Assembly (NCBI GenBank): GCA_016709495.1
Contig: JADJMS010000047.1
Location: 310,001-374,000 of the forward strand
Direction: 5' to 3'
Origin: Candidatus Dechloromonas phosphorivorans
Lineage (GTDB): Bacteria; Pseudomonadota; Gammaproteobacteria; Burkholderiales; Rhodocyclaceae
DNA: 64,000 nucleotides
In this document: piece after piece, positions 1 to 8,459 of the stretch
Layout: each line of letters starts with the position of its first letter
Position numbering within the stretch: the stretch's first letter is position 1
Position numbers and translations under genes: made by a program
The notes under the pieces: generated by a model
Database searches by the model: none
What the model was told of the DNA's origin: nothing
Seen by the model: only the letters and a program-made list of their open reading frames with translations

Positions 1-831
1 GTCAACTACCTGGCGGACCAGAATTTCTGGCGCGGAGGCGCCGGCAGAAACACCAATTTTGGTTTTGCCCTCCAACCACGCAGTCTCGATTTCATCCGGC
101 CCATCCAGCAAATAGGCCGAGATGCCGCGCGCGACAGCCACTTCCTTCAAGCGGCGCGAGTTCGAGCTATTAGGGCTACCGACGACCAGCACCAAATCAC
201 ACTGATCGACCAAGGCCTTGACTGCATCCTGTCGATTCTGGGTGGCGTAGCAAATATCGTCCTTCTTTGGCCCTTGCACATCGGGAAACTGCGCCTTTAG
301 TGCATCGATAACCCGCGAAGCATCATCAATTGATAACGTGGTTTGAGTTACAAAGGAAAGTTGCTTCGGTTGGCTAACTTTCAGTTTCGCCACATCCTCG
401 ACCGTCTCGACCAGATACATCCCATCGCTACTTTGCCCCATGGTGCCTTCAACTTCCGGATGCCCCTTGTGACCGATCATGACAACTTCGCGCGCCTGCT
501 TGCGCATTTTTCCGACTTCGACATGAACCTTGGTGACCAGCGGACAAGTCGCGTCAAATACTTTCAGACTCCGTTGCTCAGCCTCAATAAATACCGCTTT
601 TGAAACACCATGAGCGCTGAAGATAACCGTACCGCCAGCAGGCACTTCGCTCAATTCATCGATAAAAACGGCCCCTTTGGCGCGCAGATCATCACAAACA
701 AACTTGTTGTGTACAACTTCGTGGCGAACGTAAATAGGAGCACCAAACCGTTCCAGCGCACGCTCAACGATTGTGATGGCGCGTTCGACACCAGCACAGA
801 AGCCACGTGGATTGGCGAGGATGACTTGCAT
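1..831 (-). CDS. ispH: 4-hydroxy-3-methylbut-2-enyl diphosphate reductase, partial at window edge
   Basis: IspH (LytB) is the last enzyme of the MEP isoprenoid pathway; it reduces HMBPP to IPP and DMAPP with a [4Fe-4S] cluster in the cytoplasm. The minus-strand reading gives 277 codons open to the window edge, so roughly the last 30-40 residues are missing. The three cluster cysteines are visible at C12 (RGFCAGV), C96 (DATCPLVTKVH) and C194 (DDICYATQNRQ), and the SPNSSNS substrate loop lies near residue 219. The ATG at 831 directly abuts the stop codon of fkpB, the usual arrangement in the ileS-lspA-fkpB-ispH operon. The window also carries dxs and ispA of the same pathway. Confidence 0.97.
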   Translation of the reverse strand, partial: MQVILANPRGFCAGVERAITIVERALERFGAPIYVRHEVVHNKFVCDDLRAKGAVFIDELSEVPAGGTVIFSAHGVSKAVFIEAEQRSLKVFDATCPLVTKVHVEVGKMRKQAREVVMIGHKGHPEVEGTMGQSSDGMYLVETVEDVAKLKVSQPKQLSFVTQTTLSIDDASRVIDALKAQFPDVQGPKKDDICYATQNRQDAVKALVDQCDLVLVVGSPNSSNSRRLKEVAVARGISAYLLDGPDEIETAWLEGKTKIGVSAGASAPEILVRQVVD

Positions 832-1257
832 TTACATGATTCCGATAATTTTCACTTCGAAGCGGATTGCTTTTCCGGCCATCGGGTGATTGAAGTCGAA
901 CAAGGCATGCGTGGCATCCAGCTCACGCAGAAAACCGGCGAAGGTGCCACCTTGAGGAGCACTGAATTCGACGACAGAATTCTCCTTGAGTTCCATGTCG
1001 GCCGGCAATCCGCTACGGGCAATGCGCTCAACGAGACGTGCGTTGTGTTGACCGAAGGCCTGTTCCGGCTCCAGCTCGAAGACAAAGGTTTCATGTGCAG
1101 GCAAGCCGATCAGCACTGATTCAAGGTTCTCTGCGAGTTGACCGCTACCCATTTGCAAGGTCGCTGGGCTCATGTCAAAAGTCGAGAGAAACTCTTCGCC
1201 ATCAAGCGCAGTAATCCGGTAATGCAAGGTCAAGTAGCTGTCAGAACGCACGATCAT
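832..1257 (-). CDS. fkpB: FKBP-type peptidyl-prolyl cis-trans isomerase (SlpA/FkpB type)
   Basis: A 141-residue single-domain FKBP of the short SlpA-like class, a cytoplasmic proline isomerase and chaperone. The sequence shows an N-terminal beta strand (YLTLHYRI), the core LIGLPAHETFVFELEPEQAFG and the inserted-in-flap region that follows, ending in the FNHPMAGKAIRFEVKI strand typical of SlpA/FkpB. No signal peptide is seen. It sits between lspA and ispH; its stop codon is contiguous with the ispH start, so the two are probably translationally coupled. Confidence 0.93.
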   Translation of the reverse strand: MIVRSDSYLTLHYRITALDGEEFLSTFDMSPATLQMGSGQLAENLESVLIGLPAHETFVFELEPEQAFGQHNARLVERIARSGLPADMELKENSVVEFSAPQGGTFAGFLRELDATHALFDFNHPMAGKAIRFEVKIIGIM

Positions 1258-1266
1258 GATTTTTTC

Positions 1267-1740
1267 CTAGACTTTCTTGTTTGTTACGGTCAACTGCCCA
1301 AACACCAGCAAAATTGCCCCGACGGTAATGGCCGAATCGGCGACGTTGAAGGCTGGCCAATAAAAGCCGGCAGCGTGCCATTGGATGAAGTCGACAACGG
1401 CGCCAAAACGCAGGCGGTCGATCACATTGCCCAGTGCGCCGCCCATGACCAACGTCAGGGCTAGCGAAAGTAGCTTTTGCTCAGGGTGCTTTTTCAATTC
1501 AAACGCAATCCAGGCAGAAACCGCAATCGCCAGAATGCTGAAAAACCAGCGCTGCCAACCCGGCTGATCGGCGAGAAAGCTGAAGGCTGCGCCGGGGTTG
1601 TAGGTCAGCACCCAGTTCCAGAAAGGCGCAACGTAGATCGTCTCGCCAAACCGGATAGTTTCCAGAACCAGCCACTTGCTGAGCTGGTCAAGCACAATGA
1701 CCAGGCCGGCCAGCGCATACCAGCGCTTGGCATCAGGCAC
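1267..1740 (-). CDS. lspA: Lipoprotein signal peptidase II
   Basis: Inner-membrane aspartyl peptidase that removes signal peptides from prolipoproteins after lipid attachment. Four hydrophobic segments are visible, and the two catalytic aspartates are in the conserved contexts GNVIDRLRFGAVVDF and FNVADSAI. I chose the GTG at 1740 (VPDAKRWYALAG), which gives 157 residues, because a GAGG lies 8 bases upstream and it overlaps the ileS end by only 8 bases. An ATG at 1764 would add eight residues (MARARFAT) but has no visible ribosome binding site. A longer open frame reaching back to 1920 is only a shadow inside ileS. A substrate candidate in this window is BamE, which has a lipobox. Confidence 0.95.
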   Translation of the reverse strand: MPDAKRWYALAGLVIVLDQLSKWLVLETIRFGETIYVAPFWNWVLTYNPGAAFSFLADQPGWQRWFFSILAIAVSAWIAFELKKHPEQKLLSLALTLVMGGALGNVIDRLRFGAVVDFIQWHAAGFYWPAFNVADSAITVGAILLVFGQLTVTNKKV

Positions 1741-4531
1741 AGTTGCGAACCTCGCCCTCGCCATGCAGATTGCTGACGCAGCGGCCGCACAAAGCTGGAT
1801 GATCGAGATTAGCACCAACATCCTCACGCACATGCCAGCAGCGCTCACACTTGCCGTGGGTGGAAGCCTGAGCGACCAGCTTTTCTTCTGCCGCCTTGAT
1901 GACATCGACTTTCGAGGCAATCAGCACAAACTTGAGGTCATCGCCGAGGGAAGTCAGCAAATCAAATTTCTCGCCAGAACAATGCAGCTCGACTTCGGCT
2001 TGCAGCGAAGAGCCAATTTTGCCAGCCTCGCGCAACTCTTCCAGCGCCTTGGTCACTTCGGCACGCACGCTACGAATTTGCGACCACTTGGCCAGCAGCT
2101 CGCCCTCGCCTTCCGGCTTCGGTAGTTCGTGCCAAGTGTGCAACATGATCGACTGCTCGGCATCCTTGGTCAGCAACTGCCAGACTTCTTCCGCAGTGAA
2201 GGAAAGAATCGGTGCCATCAGTTTGGTGAAGGCTTGCAGGATATGCCAGAGCGCCGACTGGGCCGAACGGCGCGAACGTGAATTCGGTGCCGTGGTGTAC
2301 AGGCGGTCTTTCAGAATATCGAGGTAGAAACCGCCGAGGTCTTCGGAACAGAAGGTTTGCAGAGACTGAACTACACGGTGGAATTCGTAACGGTCATAGT
2401 CAGCCTGACAATCAGACTGCAATTCGCGGGTCAAGGCCAGCGCGTAACGGTCGATCTCCAGCCATTGCTCTACCGGCAGCATATCCTTGGCGGCATCGAA
2501 ATCGCTGGTATTGGCCAACACGAAACGCAAGGTGTTACGGATGCGGCGATAACCTTCGACGACGCGCTTTAAAATTTCGTCGGAAATCGACAGCTCACCG
2601 GAGTAATCGGTCGAGGCAGTCCATAAGCGCAGAATCTCGGCGCCCATTTTGTCGGAAACCTGCTGCGGCGCAATGACGTTGCCTTTCGACTTCGACATCT
2701 TGTGTCCCTTGCCATCGACAACGAAACCATGCGTCAGTAGCGCCTTGTAGGGTGCGCGACCATCGATGGCGCAACCGGAGAGCAGCGAGGAATGGAACCA
2801 GCCGCGATGCTGGTCGGAGCCTTCCAGATACAAATCAGCCGGATAAGCTAGTTCCTTAGCGTGCGAGCCGCGCAGGACATGCCAGTGCGTCGTACCGGAA
2901 TCGAACCAGACATCCAGTGTGTCCTTCATCTTGTTGTACTGATCGGCCTCGGCGCCGAGCAATTCCGCCGGATCGAGACTGAACCAGGCTTCGATGCCAG
3001 CCTTTTCGACGCGCTGAGCGACCTGCTCCACCAGTTCGGCTGTACGTGGATGCGGCAGGCCGGTTTCCTTGTGCAGGAAGAAAGGAATCGGCACGCCCCA
3101 GTTACGCTGACGCGAGACACACCAATCCGGGCGCGTCTTCATCATGCCCTCAAGACGAGCGCGCCCCCAAGCCGGGAAGAACTGGGTTTCATCAACAGCG
3201 CGTTCGGCAATCCAGCGCAGTGTCGAGGCATCTTCGTTTTTCTTGTGGTCCATGCCGATGAACCACTGCGTCGTCGCCCGAAAAATAATTGGCGTTTTGT
3301 GACGCCAGCAATGCGGGTAGCTATGCAAAATTTTCTCGACTTTTAGCAGTCGACCGCAACACTCCAACTCCTGCAACACCAGCGGGTTGGCTTCCCATAC
3401 CGTTTTGCCGGCCAATTCGCCAACCGACAGCGCCGGCGTGTTGCCGAGAAATTTGCCGTCATTGCCGACCGGATTATTGACCGGCAGGCCATATTTTTTG
3501 CCGATGTTGTAGTCGTCCACACCATGCGCCGGCGCGGTATGAACCAGACCAGTACCCGCTTCAGTGGTGACATGGGTACCGCAAATGATCGCCACATCGC
3601 GATGCTGGAATGGGTGCTTGAGCAGAATCTGGTCCAGCTTGTCGCCGGTGGTCGACGCAATTGTTTTGCCTTCTAGCGCATAGCGTTTGAGGGCTGCCTC
3701 GACCAGTTCGCGAACCAGTATCAACGAGCCCTTTTCGGTTTCAACGAGATCGTAGGTCAATTCCGGATGGACGCTGACCGCTTCGTTGGCCGGCAAGGTC
3801 CATGGGGTTGTCGTCCAGATCACCGCAAAGGCAGGACCACGCAGATGGGTCAGGCCAAAGGCCGTTGCCAGCTTTTCGACATGGTTGCCATGCACTTCAA
3901 AAGCTACGTCAATGGCCGGGGAGGTCTTGTCTTCGTGCTCGACCTCGGCTTCAGCAAGCGCCGAACCACAATCCAGACACCAGTTAACCGGTTTCAAACC
4001 CTGATAGAGATAGCCTTGCTCCAAAATTTTGCCCAAGGCACGAATTTCACCAGCTTCCGCCGAATAATTCATGGTCAGGTAAGGATTGCTCCAGTCGCCC
4101 AGCACACCGAGACGGATGAAGTCTTTTTTCTGGCGCTCGACCTGTTCGGCTGCATAGGCACGCGACAATTCACGCACCTTGTCGGCGGGAATCTGTTTGC
4201 CGTGCAGTTTCTCGATCTGATGCTCAATCGGCAAACCGTGGCAATCCCAGCCCGGCACATAGGGCGCATCGAAACCGCTGAGCGTCTTGGCGCGAACAAT
4301 GATGTCCTTCAACACTTTGTTAACCGCATGGCCGATGTGAATATCACCGTTGGCGTAAGGCGGGCCATCGTGCAGTACAAAGCGCGGACGACCGGCACAA
4401 ACCTCGCGGATGCGCTGGTAGAGTTTCTTTTCCTGCCAAAGCCCAACCCACAACGGCTCGCGCTTGGGCAAATCGCCGCGCATCGGAAAAGGGGTATCGG
4501 TCAGGTTCAGGGTATCTTTGTAATCAGCCAT
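1733..4531 (-). CDS. ileS: Isoleucyl-tRNA synthetase
   Basis: Class I aminoacyl-tRNA synthetase charging tRNA-Ile; about 932 residues, the normal bacterial length. The HIGH signature is in PYANGDIHIGHAVNK near residue 60 and the KMSKS loop is in GHKMSKSKGNVIAP. The CP1 editing domain lies between (VIWTTTPWTLPANEA, GTGLVHTAPAHGVDDY). The C-terminal zinc finger is CERCW followed by CGRC. The ATG at 4531 (MADYKDTLN) is preferred; a GTG at 4540 would add three residues. It is preceded by ribF and overlaps lspA slightly. Confidence 0.98.
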   Translation of the reverse strand: MADYKDTLNLTDTPFPMRGDLPKREPLWVGLWQEKKLYQRIREVCAGRPRFVLHDGPPYANGDIHIGHAVNKVLKDIIVRAKTLSGFDAPYVPGWDCHGLPIEHQIEKLHGKQIPADKVRELSRAYAAEQVERQKKDFIRLGVLGDWSNPYLTMNYSAEAGEIRALGKILEQGYLYQGLKPVNWCLDCGSALAEAEVEHEDKTSPAIDVAFEVHGNHVEKLATAFGLTHLRGPAFAVIWTTTPWTLPANEAVSVHPELTYDLVETEKGSLILVRELVEAALKRYALEGKTIASTTGDKLDQILLKHPFQHRDVAIICGTHVTTEAGTGLVHTAPAHGVDDYNIGKKYGLPVNNPVGNDGKFLGNTPALSVGELAGKTVWEANPLVLQELECCGRLLKVEKILHSYPHCWRHKTPIIFRATTQWFIGMDHKKNEDASTLRWIAERAVDETQFFPAWGRARLEGMMKTRPDWCVSRQRNWGVPIPFFLHKETGLPHPRTAELVEQVAQRVEKAGIEAWFSLDPAELLGAEADQYNKMKDTLDVWFDSGTTHWHVLRGSHAKELAYPADLYLEGSDQHRGWFHSSLLSGCAIDGRAPYKALLTHGFVVDGKGHKMSKSKGNVIAPQQVSDKMGAEILRLWTASTDYSGELSISDEILKRVVEGYRRIRNTLRFVLANTSDFDAAKDMLPVEQWLEIDRYALALTRELQSDCQADYDRYEFHRVVQSLQTFCSEDLGGFYLDILKDRLYTTAPNSRSRRSAQSALWHILQAFTKLMAPILSFTAEEVWQLLTKDAEQSIMLHTWHELPKPEGEGELLAKWSQIRSVRAEVTKALEELREAGKIGSSLQAEVELHCSGEKFDLLTSLGDDLKFVLIASKVDVIKAAEEKLVAQASTHGKCERCWHVREDVGANLDHPALCGRCVSNLHGEGEVRNCA

Positions 4532-4540
4532 TTTGTGCAC

Positions 4541-5461
4541 TCAAAGCTTGAAAAAGGCCCGGGCTGCCATCGCATCTGCTGCGATCTGCGCCTTGAGGGC
4601 ATCTAAATTGGGAAAACGTTGCTCGTTACGCAGTTTGTGGACGAAACGAACGGAAAGGTGCGCCCCATAAATATCGCGCTCGAAATCAAAAAGATGAACT
4701 TCCAGCAAGGGTCGCGTGCCGCCCAGCGTTGGCCGAATGCCCAAATTGGCGACGCCCGGCAGCGGCTTGTCGCCCAAGCCGGCAACCTCAACCGCAAAGA
4801 CACCGGACATCGGCAACGGGTTGTGCTTGATGCGAATATTGGCGGTGTGAAAACCTAATTGACGACCTATTTTGTCGCCATGCCTAACGCTGCCATCAAT
4901 CACATAAGGCCGACCCAGAAGATTTGCCGCCTGCTCCATATCACCTGCAGCCAAAGCCTTGCGCACACCAGAACTTGAAGCTCTTTCGCCGTCAACCGTA
5001 ACACTGCCCATAGACTCAACCGTAAAATTGGCTTGCAACCCGGCGCTCTGCAGCATGGCAAAGTCACCGGAACGTCCTTTGCCGAAACGGAAATCATCTC
5101 CAATGATCAAGTGACGGGCGCGCAAACCGGTAACCAGTACAGTGTCTATAAACTGCGCGGCGGATAATCCGGCAAATGCCGCATTAAAGCGGCAAACCAT
5201 AACTTGCTCAACGCCAGCATCAGCGAGCAATTCAAGTTTCTCCCGCAATGTCGTAAGACGCGCCGGTGCCGATTCCGGGGCGAAAAACTCTCGCGGATGC
5301 GGCTCAAAGGTCAGGATGGTCGCTGGCAAACCTGCCGCTCGAGCAGCAACAACTAGGCGTTCCAGCAGGGCTAAATGGCCGCGATGAACTCCGTCAAAAT
5401 TACCGATAGCCAGCGCCGTAGGGCCGGAAACCGGACGCGAAAACCCGCGAAAAACCTGCAT
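4541..5461 (-). CDS. ribF: Bifunctional riboflavin kinase / FAD synthetase
   Basis: Phosphorylates riboflavin to FMN and adenylates FMN to FAD. The N-terminal adenylyltransferase domain has the nucleotide-binding signature GNFDGVHRGHLALL near residue 20, and the C-terminal flavokinase domain starts near GRPYVIDGSVRHGDKIGR. The start is the ATG at 5461 (MQVFRGFS), giving 306 residues; a TTG at 5485 overlaps the likely -10 box and is less likely. One oddity is that the flavokinase PTAN motif reads HTAN (LGFHTANI). It heads the ribF-ileS-lspA-fkpB-ispH operon. Confidence 0.96.
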   Translation of the reverse strand: MQVFRGFSRPVSGPTALAIGNFDGVHRGHLALLERLVVAARAAGLPATILTFEPHPREFFAPESAPARLTTLREKLELLADAGVEQVMVCRFNAAFAGLSAAQFIDTVLVTGLRARHLIIGDDFRFGKGRSGDFAMLQSAGLQANFTVESMGSVTVDGERASSSGVRKALAAGDMEQAANLLGRPYVIDGSVRHGDKIGRQLGFHTANIRIKHNPLPMSGVFAVEVAGLGDKPLPGVANLGIRPTLGGTRPLLEVHLFDFERDIYGAHLSVRFVHKLRNEQRFPNLDALKAQIAADAMAARAFFKL

Positions 5462-5484
5462 CTGATGCCCGAAAAAAAGGGCCA

Positions 5485-5490
5485 ATTATA
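5485..5490 (-). promoter_or_regulatory. Candidate -10 box for the ribF operon
   Basis: A perfect TATAAT lies on the minus strand 24 bases before the ribF ATG. The -35 region at the expected spacing is poor, so this rests on the -10 alone. It fits the operon head and argues against the upstream TTG start. Confidence 0.4.
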
Positions 5491-5553
5491 GCGGCATTGT
5501 CCGAACCAATGCCGTATAGACCAATTTCCAGTCAAAGCTATCGCTCAAGAATA

Positions 5554-5582
5554 TTAGAATTTCATACGCCATTAGTTATAAT
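5554..5582 (+). promoter_or_regulatory. Candidate sigma70 promoter for the diguanylate cyclase gene
   Basis: TTAGAA at 5554-5559 and a perfect TATAAT at 5577-5582 with a 17-base spacer, in an AT-rich stretch unlike its surroundings. It lies 41 bases before the ATG at 5623 and within the longer open frame, which favours 5623 as the start. Confidence 0.5.
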
Positions 5583-5622
5583 TAGTAACATTGTCACAAA
5601 TTCATCGTTCTTGTCACCCTTC

Positions 5623-6666
5623 ATGCTCAAGTTGATTGATCACATTGTTCGAATTTCGGCGCGCCGCGATCGAACAGAAATCAACACAGCATTTCTTGAG
5701 GCCGTGCTCGACCTGTTTAGGCCTCACTCCCTACGCATTTACCGCTGTTTCTCAAGCGCGTCGAAAGTCGTCGTATTTGCCTGCGCCGGTTTTGGCGAAG
5801 AAGGCACTTTTTCACACAATGCCTATCTACCGGAGCGCAGATATTGCAAGCCAATCGAGCAAGATCGATTGCTCCGCCAGGCACACAGGGAAGCATCAAT
5901 CGTCCTGGATGTACTGCCGGACGGTTCAAACCGACTGGTTTTCCCTGTCCATTCAATGAATCGGCTGATTTATCTGGTTGATATCGTCATTAGCGAAACC
6001 TTCCCCGCCGAACAGCGAGTCCTATTGATGGGACTCGTGGAGTATTTCACCCACCATATTGCACTCCTTGATTACGGTGAAGGAGACACGCTTACCGGCC
6101 TGGCCAATCGCAAAACTTTCGACAAGCATCTATTCGAAGTACTGGGTCAGGCGGCTAATGACGAAAAAAATTCATTCATTAGTGGTCAGCGGCGTCGTAA
6201 AGGCGGCCAGGATGGCCGACACTGGCTGGCGGTTTGCGATATTGATCATTTCAAACAGGTCAACGATACGCATGGCCATCTGATCGGCGATGAAGTATTG
6301 GTTATGTTTGCCCGATTAATGAGTGAATCGTTTCGTTACGACGATCAAATATTTCGTTTTGGCGGTGAAGAATTTATTGCCGTCCTCCAACCCGCTCCTC
6401 AGAGCAATGTTCTCGCTGTCTTTGAGCGGTTTCGACAGGCCGTAGAAACGCACATTTTTAGCCGTGTTGGCCATGTTACCGTCAGCATTGGTTACAGCCA
6501 ACTCTTGCCCAACGATATGCCATCCGATGTCATTGATCGTGCCGATGAAGCCCTTTACTATGCCAAACGCAATGGACGAAACCAGTCCGCCTGTTTCGAA
6601 AGCCTGCTCGCCGCAGGGGAAATTGCAGCCAAGACATCAGCCAAGGGCGAAATCGAATTGTTTTGA
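5623..6666 (+). CDS. GGDEF-domain diguanylate cyclase
   Basis: Probably makes c-di-GMP from two GTP. The C-terminal half is a GGDEF domain: it opens with DTLTGLANRKTF, has the active-site loop FRFGGEEFIAVLQ, and carries an inhibitory I-site, RYDD, exactly five residues before GGEEF, so product inhibition is expected. The roughly 170-residue N-terminal half has no membrane segment; it may be a GAF-like sensor fold, but I cannot name it. The start at ATG 5623 (MLKLIDHIVRIS) follows a promoter-like sequence; the frame is open back to a TTG at 5497, which would add 42 residues. It is a single gene, transcribed away from ribF and convergent with amiC six bases later. Confidence 0.9.
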   Translation: MLKLIDHIVRISARRDRTEINTAFLEAVLDLFRPHSLRIYRCFSSASKVVVFACAGFGEEGTFSHNAYLPERRYCKPIEQDRLLRQAHREASIVLDVLPDGSNRLVFPVHSMNRLIYLVDIVISETFPAEQRVLLMGLVEYFTHHIALLDYGEGDTLTGLANRKTFDKHLFEVLGQAANDEKNSFISGQRRRKGGQDGRHWLAVCDIDHFKQVNDTHGHLIGDEVLVMFARLMSESFRYDDQIFRFGGEEFIAVLQPAPQSNVLAVFERFRQAVETHIFSRVGHVTVSIGYSQLLPNDMPSDVIDRADEALYYAKRNGRNQSACFESLLAAGEIAAKTSAKGEIELF

Positions 6667-6672
6667 GTGGAA

Positions 6673-8010
6673 TTAACCGAGCGAGGCGAGTTTGGCCTTC
6701 GGTCCCGGTGGATGCTTGATGAAATATTGCCGCACACCACGAACAATAGCTTCGGCCAATTTGTCCTGATAGGCATCATCATTCAAACGGCGCTCTTCAT
6801 CCGGGTTCGAGATAAATGCAGTTTCGATTAATGCAGAAGGAATATCGGGCGCTTTAAGTACTGCAAAGCTGGCTTGCTCGACGTTGTTTTTATGCAGAGT
6901 ATTGACGCCGCCCAGTTCGCCAAGCAGGTACTTACCCACCTTCAGGCTATCGTTAATGGTGGCTGTCTGCGACAAATCAAGCAGCGTTTTCGCCAGGAAC
7001 AAATCCTTGGCCCCAAGATTTACGCCACCGACCAAATCGGCGTCGTTCTCGCGTTGTGCCAGAAGACGCGCCTGCGTACTTGAAGCGCCGCGCTCAGACA
7101 AGACAAATACGGAAGACCCCCGCGCGTCCGGCTTGATCCAGGCATCGGCATGAATCGACAAAAACAGATCGGACTGCACGCGCCGCGCTTTTTGTACACG
7201 CATTTGTAACGGCACGAAAAAATCAGAATCGCGAGTCAAGACGGCACGCATGTTTGGCTCGGCATCAATTCGCGCCTTCAAGCGCTTGGCGACAGCCAAC
7301 GTAACGTTTTTCTCATAGGAACCGCCCTTGCCCACCGCTCCGGGGTCTTCACCACCGTGGCCGGGGTCAAGCGTCACCGTAATCAGGCGATCAACAATCG
7401 GCTTTCCGGATTTATTGCTGGTATGCACTTCAGGTGCTTTTTCAATCGAACGTGCAGCCGGATCACTCCCTTTGTTTTCAGCCAGCGCCGGTTCAGGATC
7501 AGGTTTAAATGGCACGACGGCATCTTGACGACCTTCCAGCAGCGCCATCATCGGATCGGGCGGATTGACCGGATAGACGTCAAGCACCAGACGATGGCCG
7601 TATTCGCCAGCCGGCTTCAGTTCAAAAACCTGCGGTACGACCTTGGTCTTCAATTCCATAACCAGGCGAACAACACCCGGCTTGAAACGTCCAGCGCGCA
7701 ATAGTTTGATGTATGGATCATCTGTCGCCACCTTGCGCGCCAGACTATCCAATATGCTGTTGAACTCAACGCCTTCGATATCGACCACCAGTCGATCCGG
7801 GTTTTCTACGGTGAAATGGGTGTATTTGAGCGGCGCATCATGCTCCAGCGTCACTCGGGTGTAGTCCGCCGCCGGCCAGATTCGTACGGCGAGTACGGAA
7901 GGCAGCTTGGTTGCCGCGCCGGCTAGCGGCGAGACGGAGAAAATCAGCGAGGCGCCAGCGTAGCGGAGGAGCTTGCGGCGCCCCAGGCTTGGGTGAGCGC
8001 CCTTAGACAC
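6673..8010 (-). CDS. amiC: N-acetylmuramoyl-L-alanine amidase, AmiC type
   Basis: Periplasmic zinc amidase that cleaves the septal murein cross-bridge stem during daughter-cell separation. In order: a short N-region with twin arginines (GRRKLLRYAG) and a hydrophobic core ending at LAGAA, consistent with Tat export as for E. coli AmiC; an AMIN domain (about residues 40-150); a Pro/Lys linker; and an Amidase_3 domain with zinc ligands in LDPGHGGEDPG, the ENV glutamate, LFLSIHADA, and the catalytic glutamate in ALIETAFISN. The GTG at 8010 has AAGGGG five bases upstream, giving 445 residues. It overlaps the 3' end of tsaE by 67 bases, the common tsaE-amiC pairing. Confidence 0.95.
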   Translation of the reverse strand: MSKGAHPSLGRRKLLRYAGASLIFSVSPLAGAATKLPSVLAVRIWPAADYTRVTLEHDAPLKYTHFTVENPDRLVVDIEGVEFNSILDSLARKVATDDPYIKLLRAGRFKPGVVRLVMELKTKVVPQVFELKPAGEYGHRLVLDVYPVNPPDPMMALLEGRQDAVVPFKPDPEPALAENKGSDPAARSIEKAPEVHTSNKSGKPIVDRLITVTLDPGHGGEDPGAVGKGGSYEKNVTLAVAKRLKARIDAEPNMRAVLTRDSDFFVPLQMRVQKARRVQSDLFLSIHADAWIKPDARGSSVFVLSERGASSTQARLLAQRENDADLVGGVNLGAKDLFLAKTLLDLSQTATINDSLKVGKYLLGELGGVNTLHKNNVEQASFAVLKAPDIPSALIETAFISNPDEERRLNDDAYQDKLAEAIVRGVRQYFIKHPPGPKAKLASLG

Positions 8011-8459
8011 TGCGCCCCTTTCGGTGAATTTGCCATGGCTTCGACGAGACGCCCGAAACCTGCATGATGAAGGCGCAGCCGCAGGTCTGGCGGCGGAAGG
8101 CAGCCTTGAGCGCGCTCCGGCCACTCAACCAGGCAGATCGCATTTTCATTAAAGTATTCACTAAAGCCCGCATCGAGAAACTCCTCGTGTGCCTCGAAAC
8201 GATAAAAATCAAAGTGATATAAGTATAAGCTCGAAACTACGTAAACTTCAACCAGAGAATAGGTCGGGCTTTTTACTGGACCGGCATGGCCCAGCGCCCG
8301 GATCACCGCTCGTGAAAAACAGGTCTTGCCGGCACCGAGATCACCTTCAAGAAAAACAACCATGCCCGGCTCCAGCAACGGCGCCAGCATGCCACCCAAT
8401 CGCAAGGTGGCAGCCTCATCTTGCAAGTCAAAAACGGCGGTAACATCGGGGCTATGCAC
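7944..8459 (-). CDS. tsaE: tRNA t6A biosynthesis ATPase TsaE
   Basis: P-loop ATPase working with TsaB, TsaC and TsaD to make N6-threonylcarbamoyladenosine at position 37 of ANN-decoding tRNAs. Walker A is GDLGAGKTCFSRA, followed by the family signatures KSPTYSLVE and HFDFYRF, and the C-terminal CLVEWPERA. The GTG at 8459 has GGAG eight bases upstream; a TTG at 8465 is too close to that site. The protein is about 171 residues, with a tail longer than E. coli TsaE (153). Its start codon lies back to back with the ATG of queG on the other strand. Confidence 0.95.
   Translation of the reverse strand: MHSPDVTAVFDLQDEAATLRLGGMLAPLLEPGMVVFLEGDLGAGKTCFSRAVIRALGHAGPVKSPTYSLVEVYVVSSLYLYHFDFYRFEAHEEFLDAGFSEYFNENAICLVEWPERAQGCLPPPDLRLRLHHAGFGRLVEAMANSPKGAQCLRALTQAWGAASSSATLAPR

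Noticed and set aside
3767..4606. A 279-residue plus-strand frame
   Set aside because: It is antisense to ileS and the end of ribF, both clearly real, and shows no recognisable protein features.
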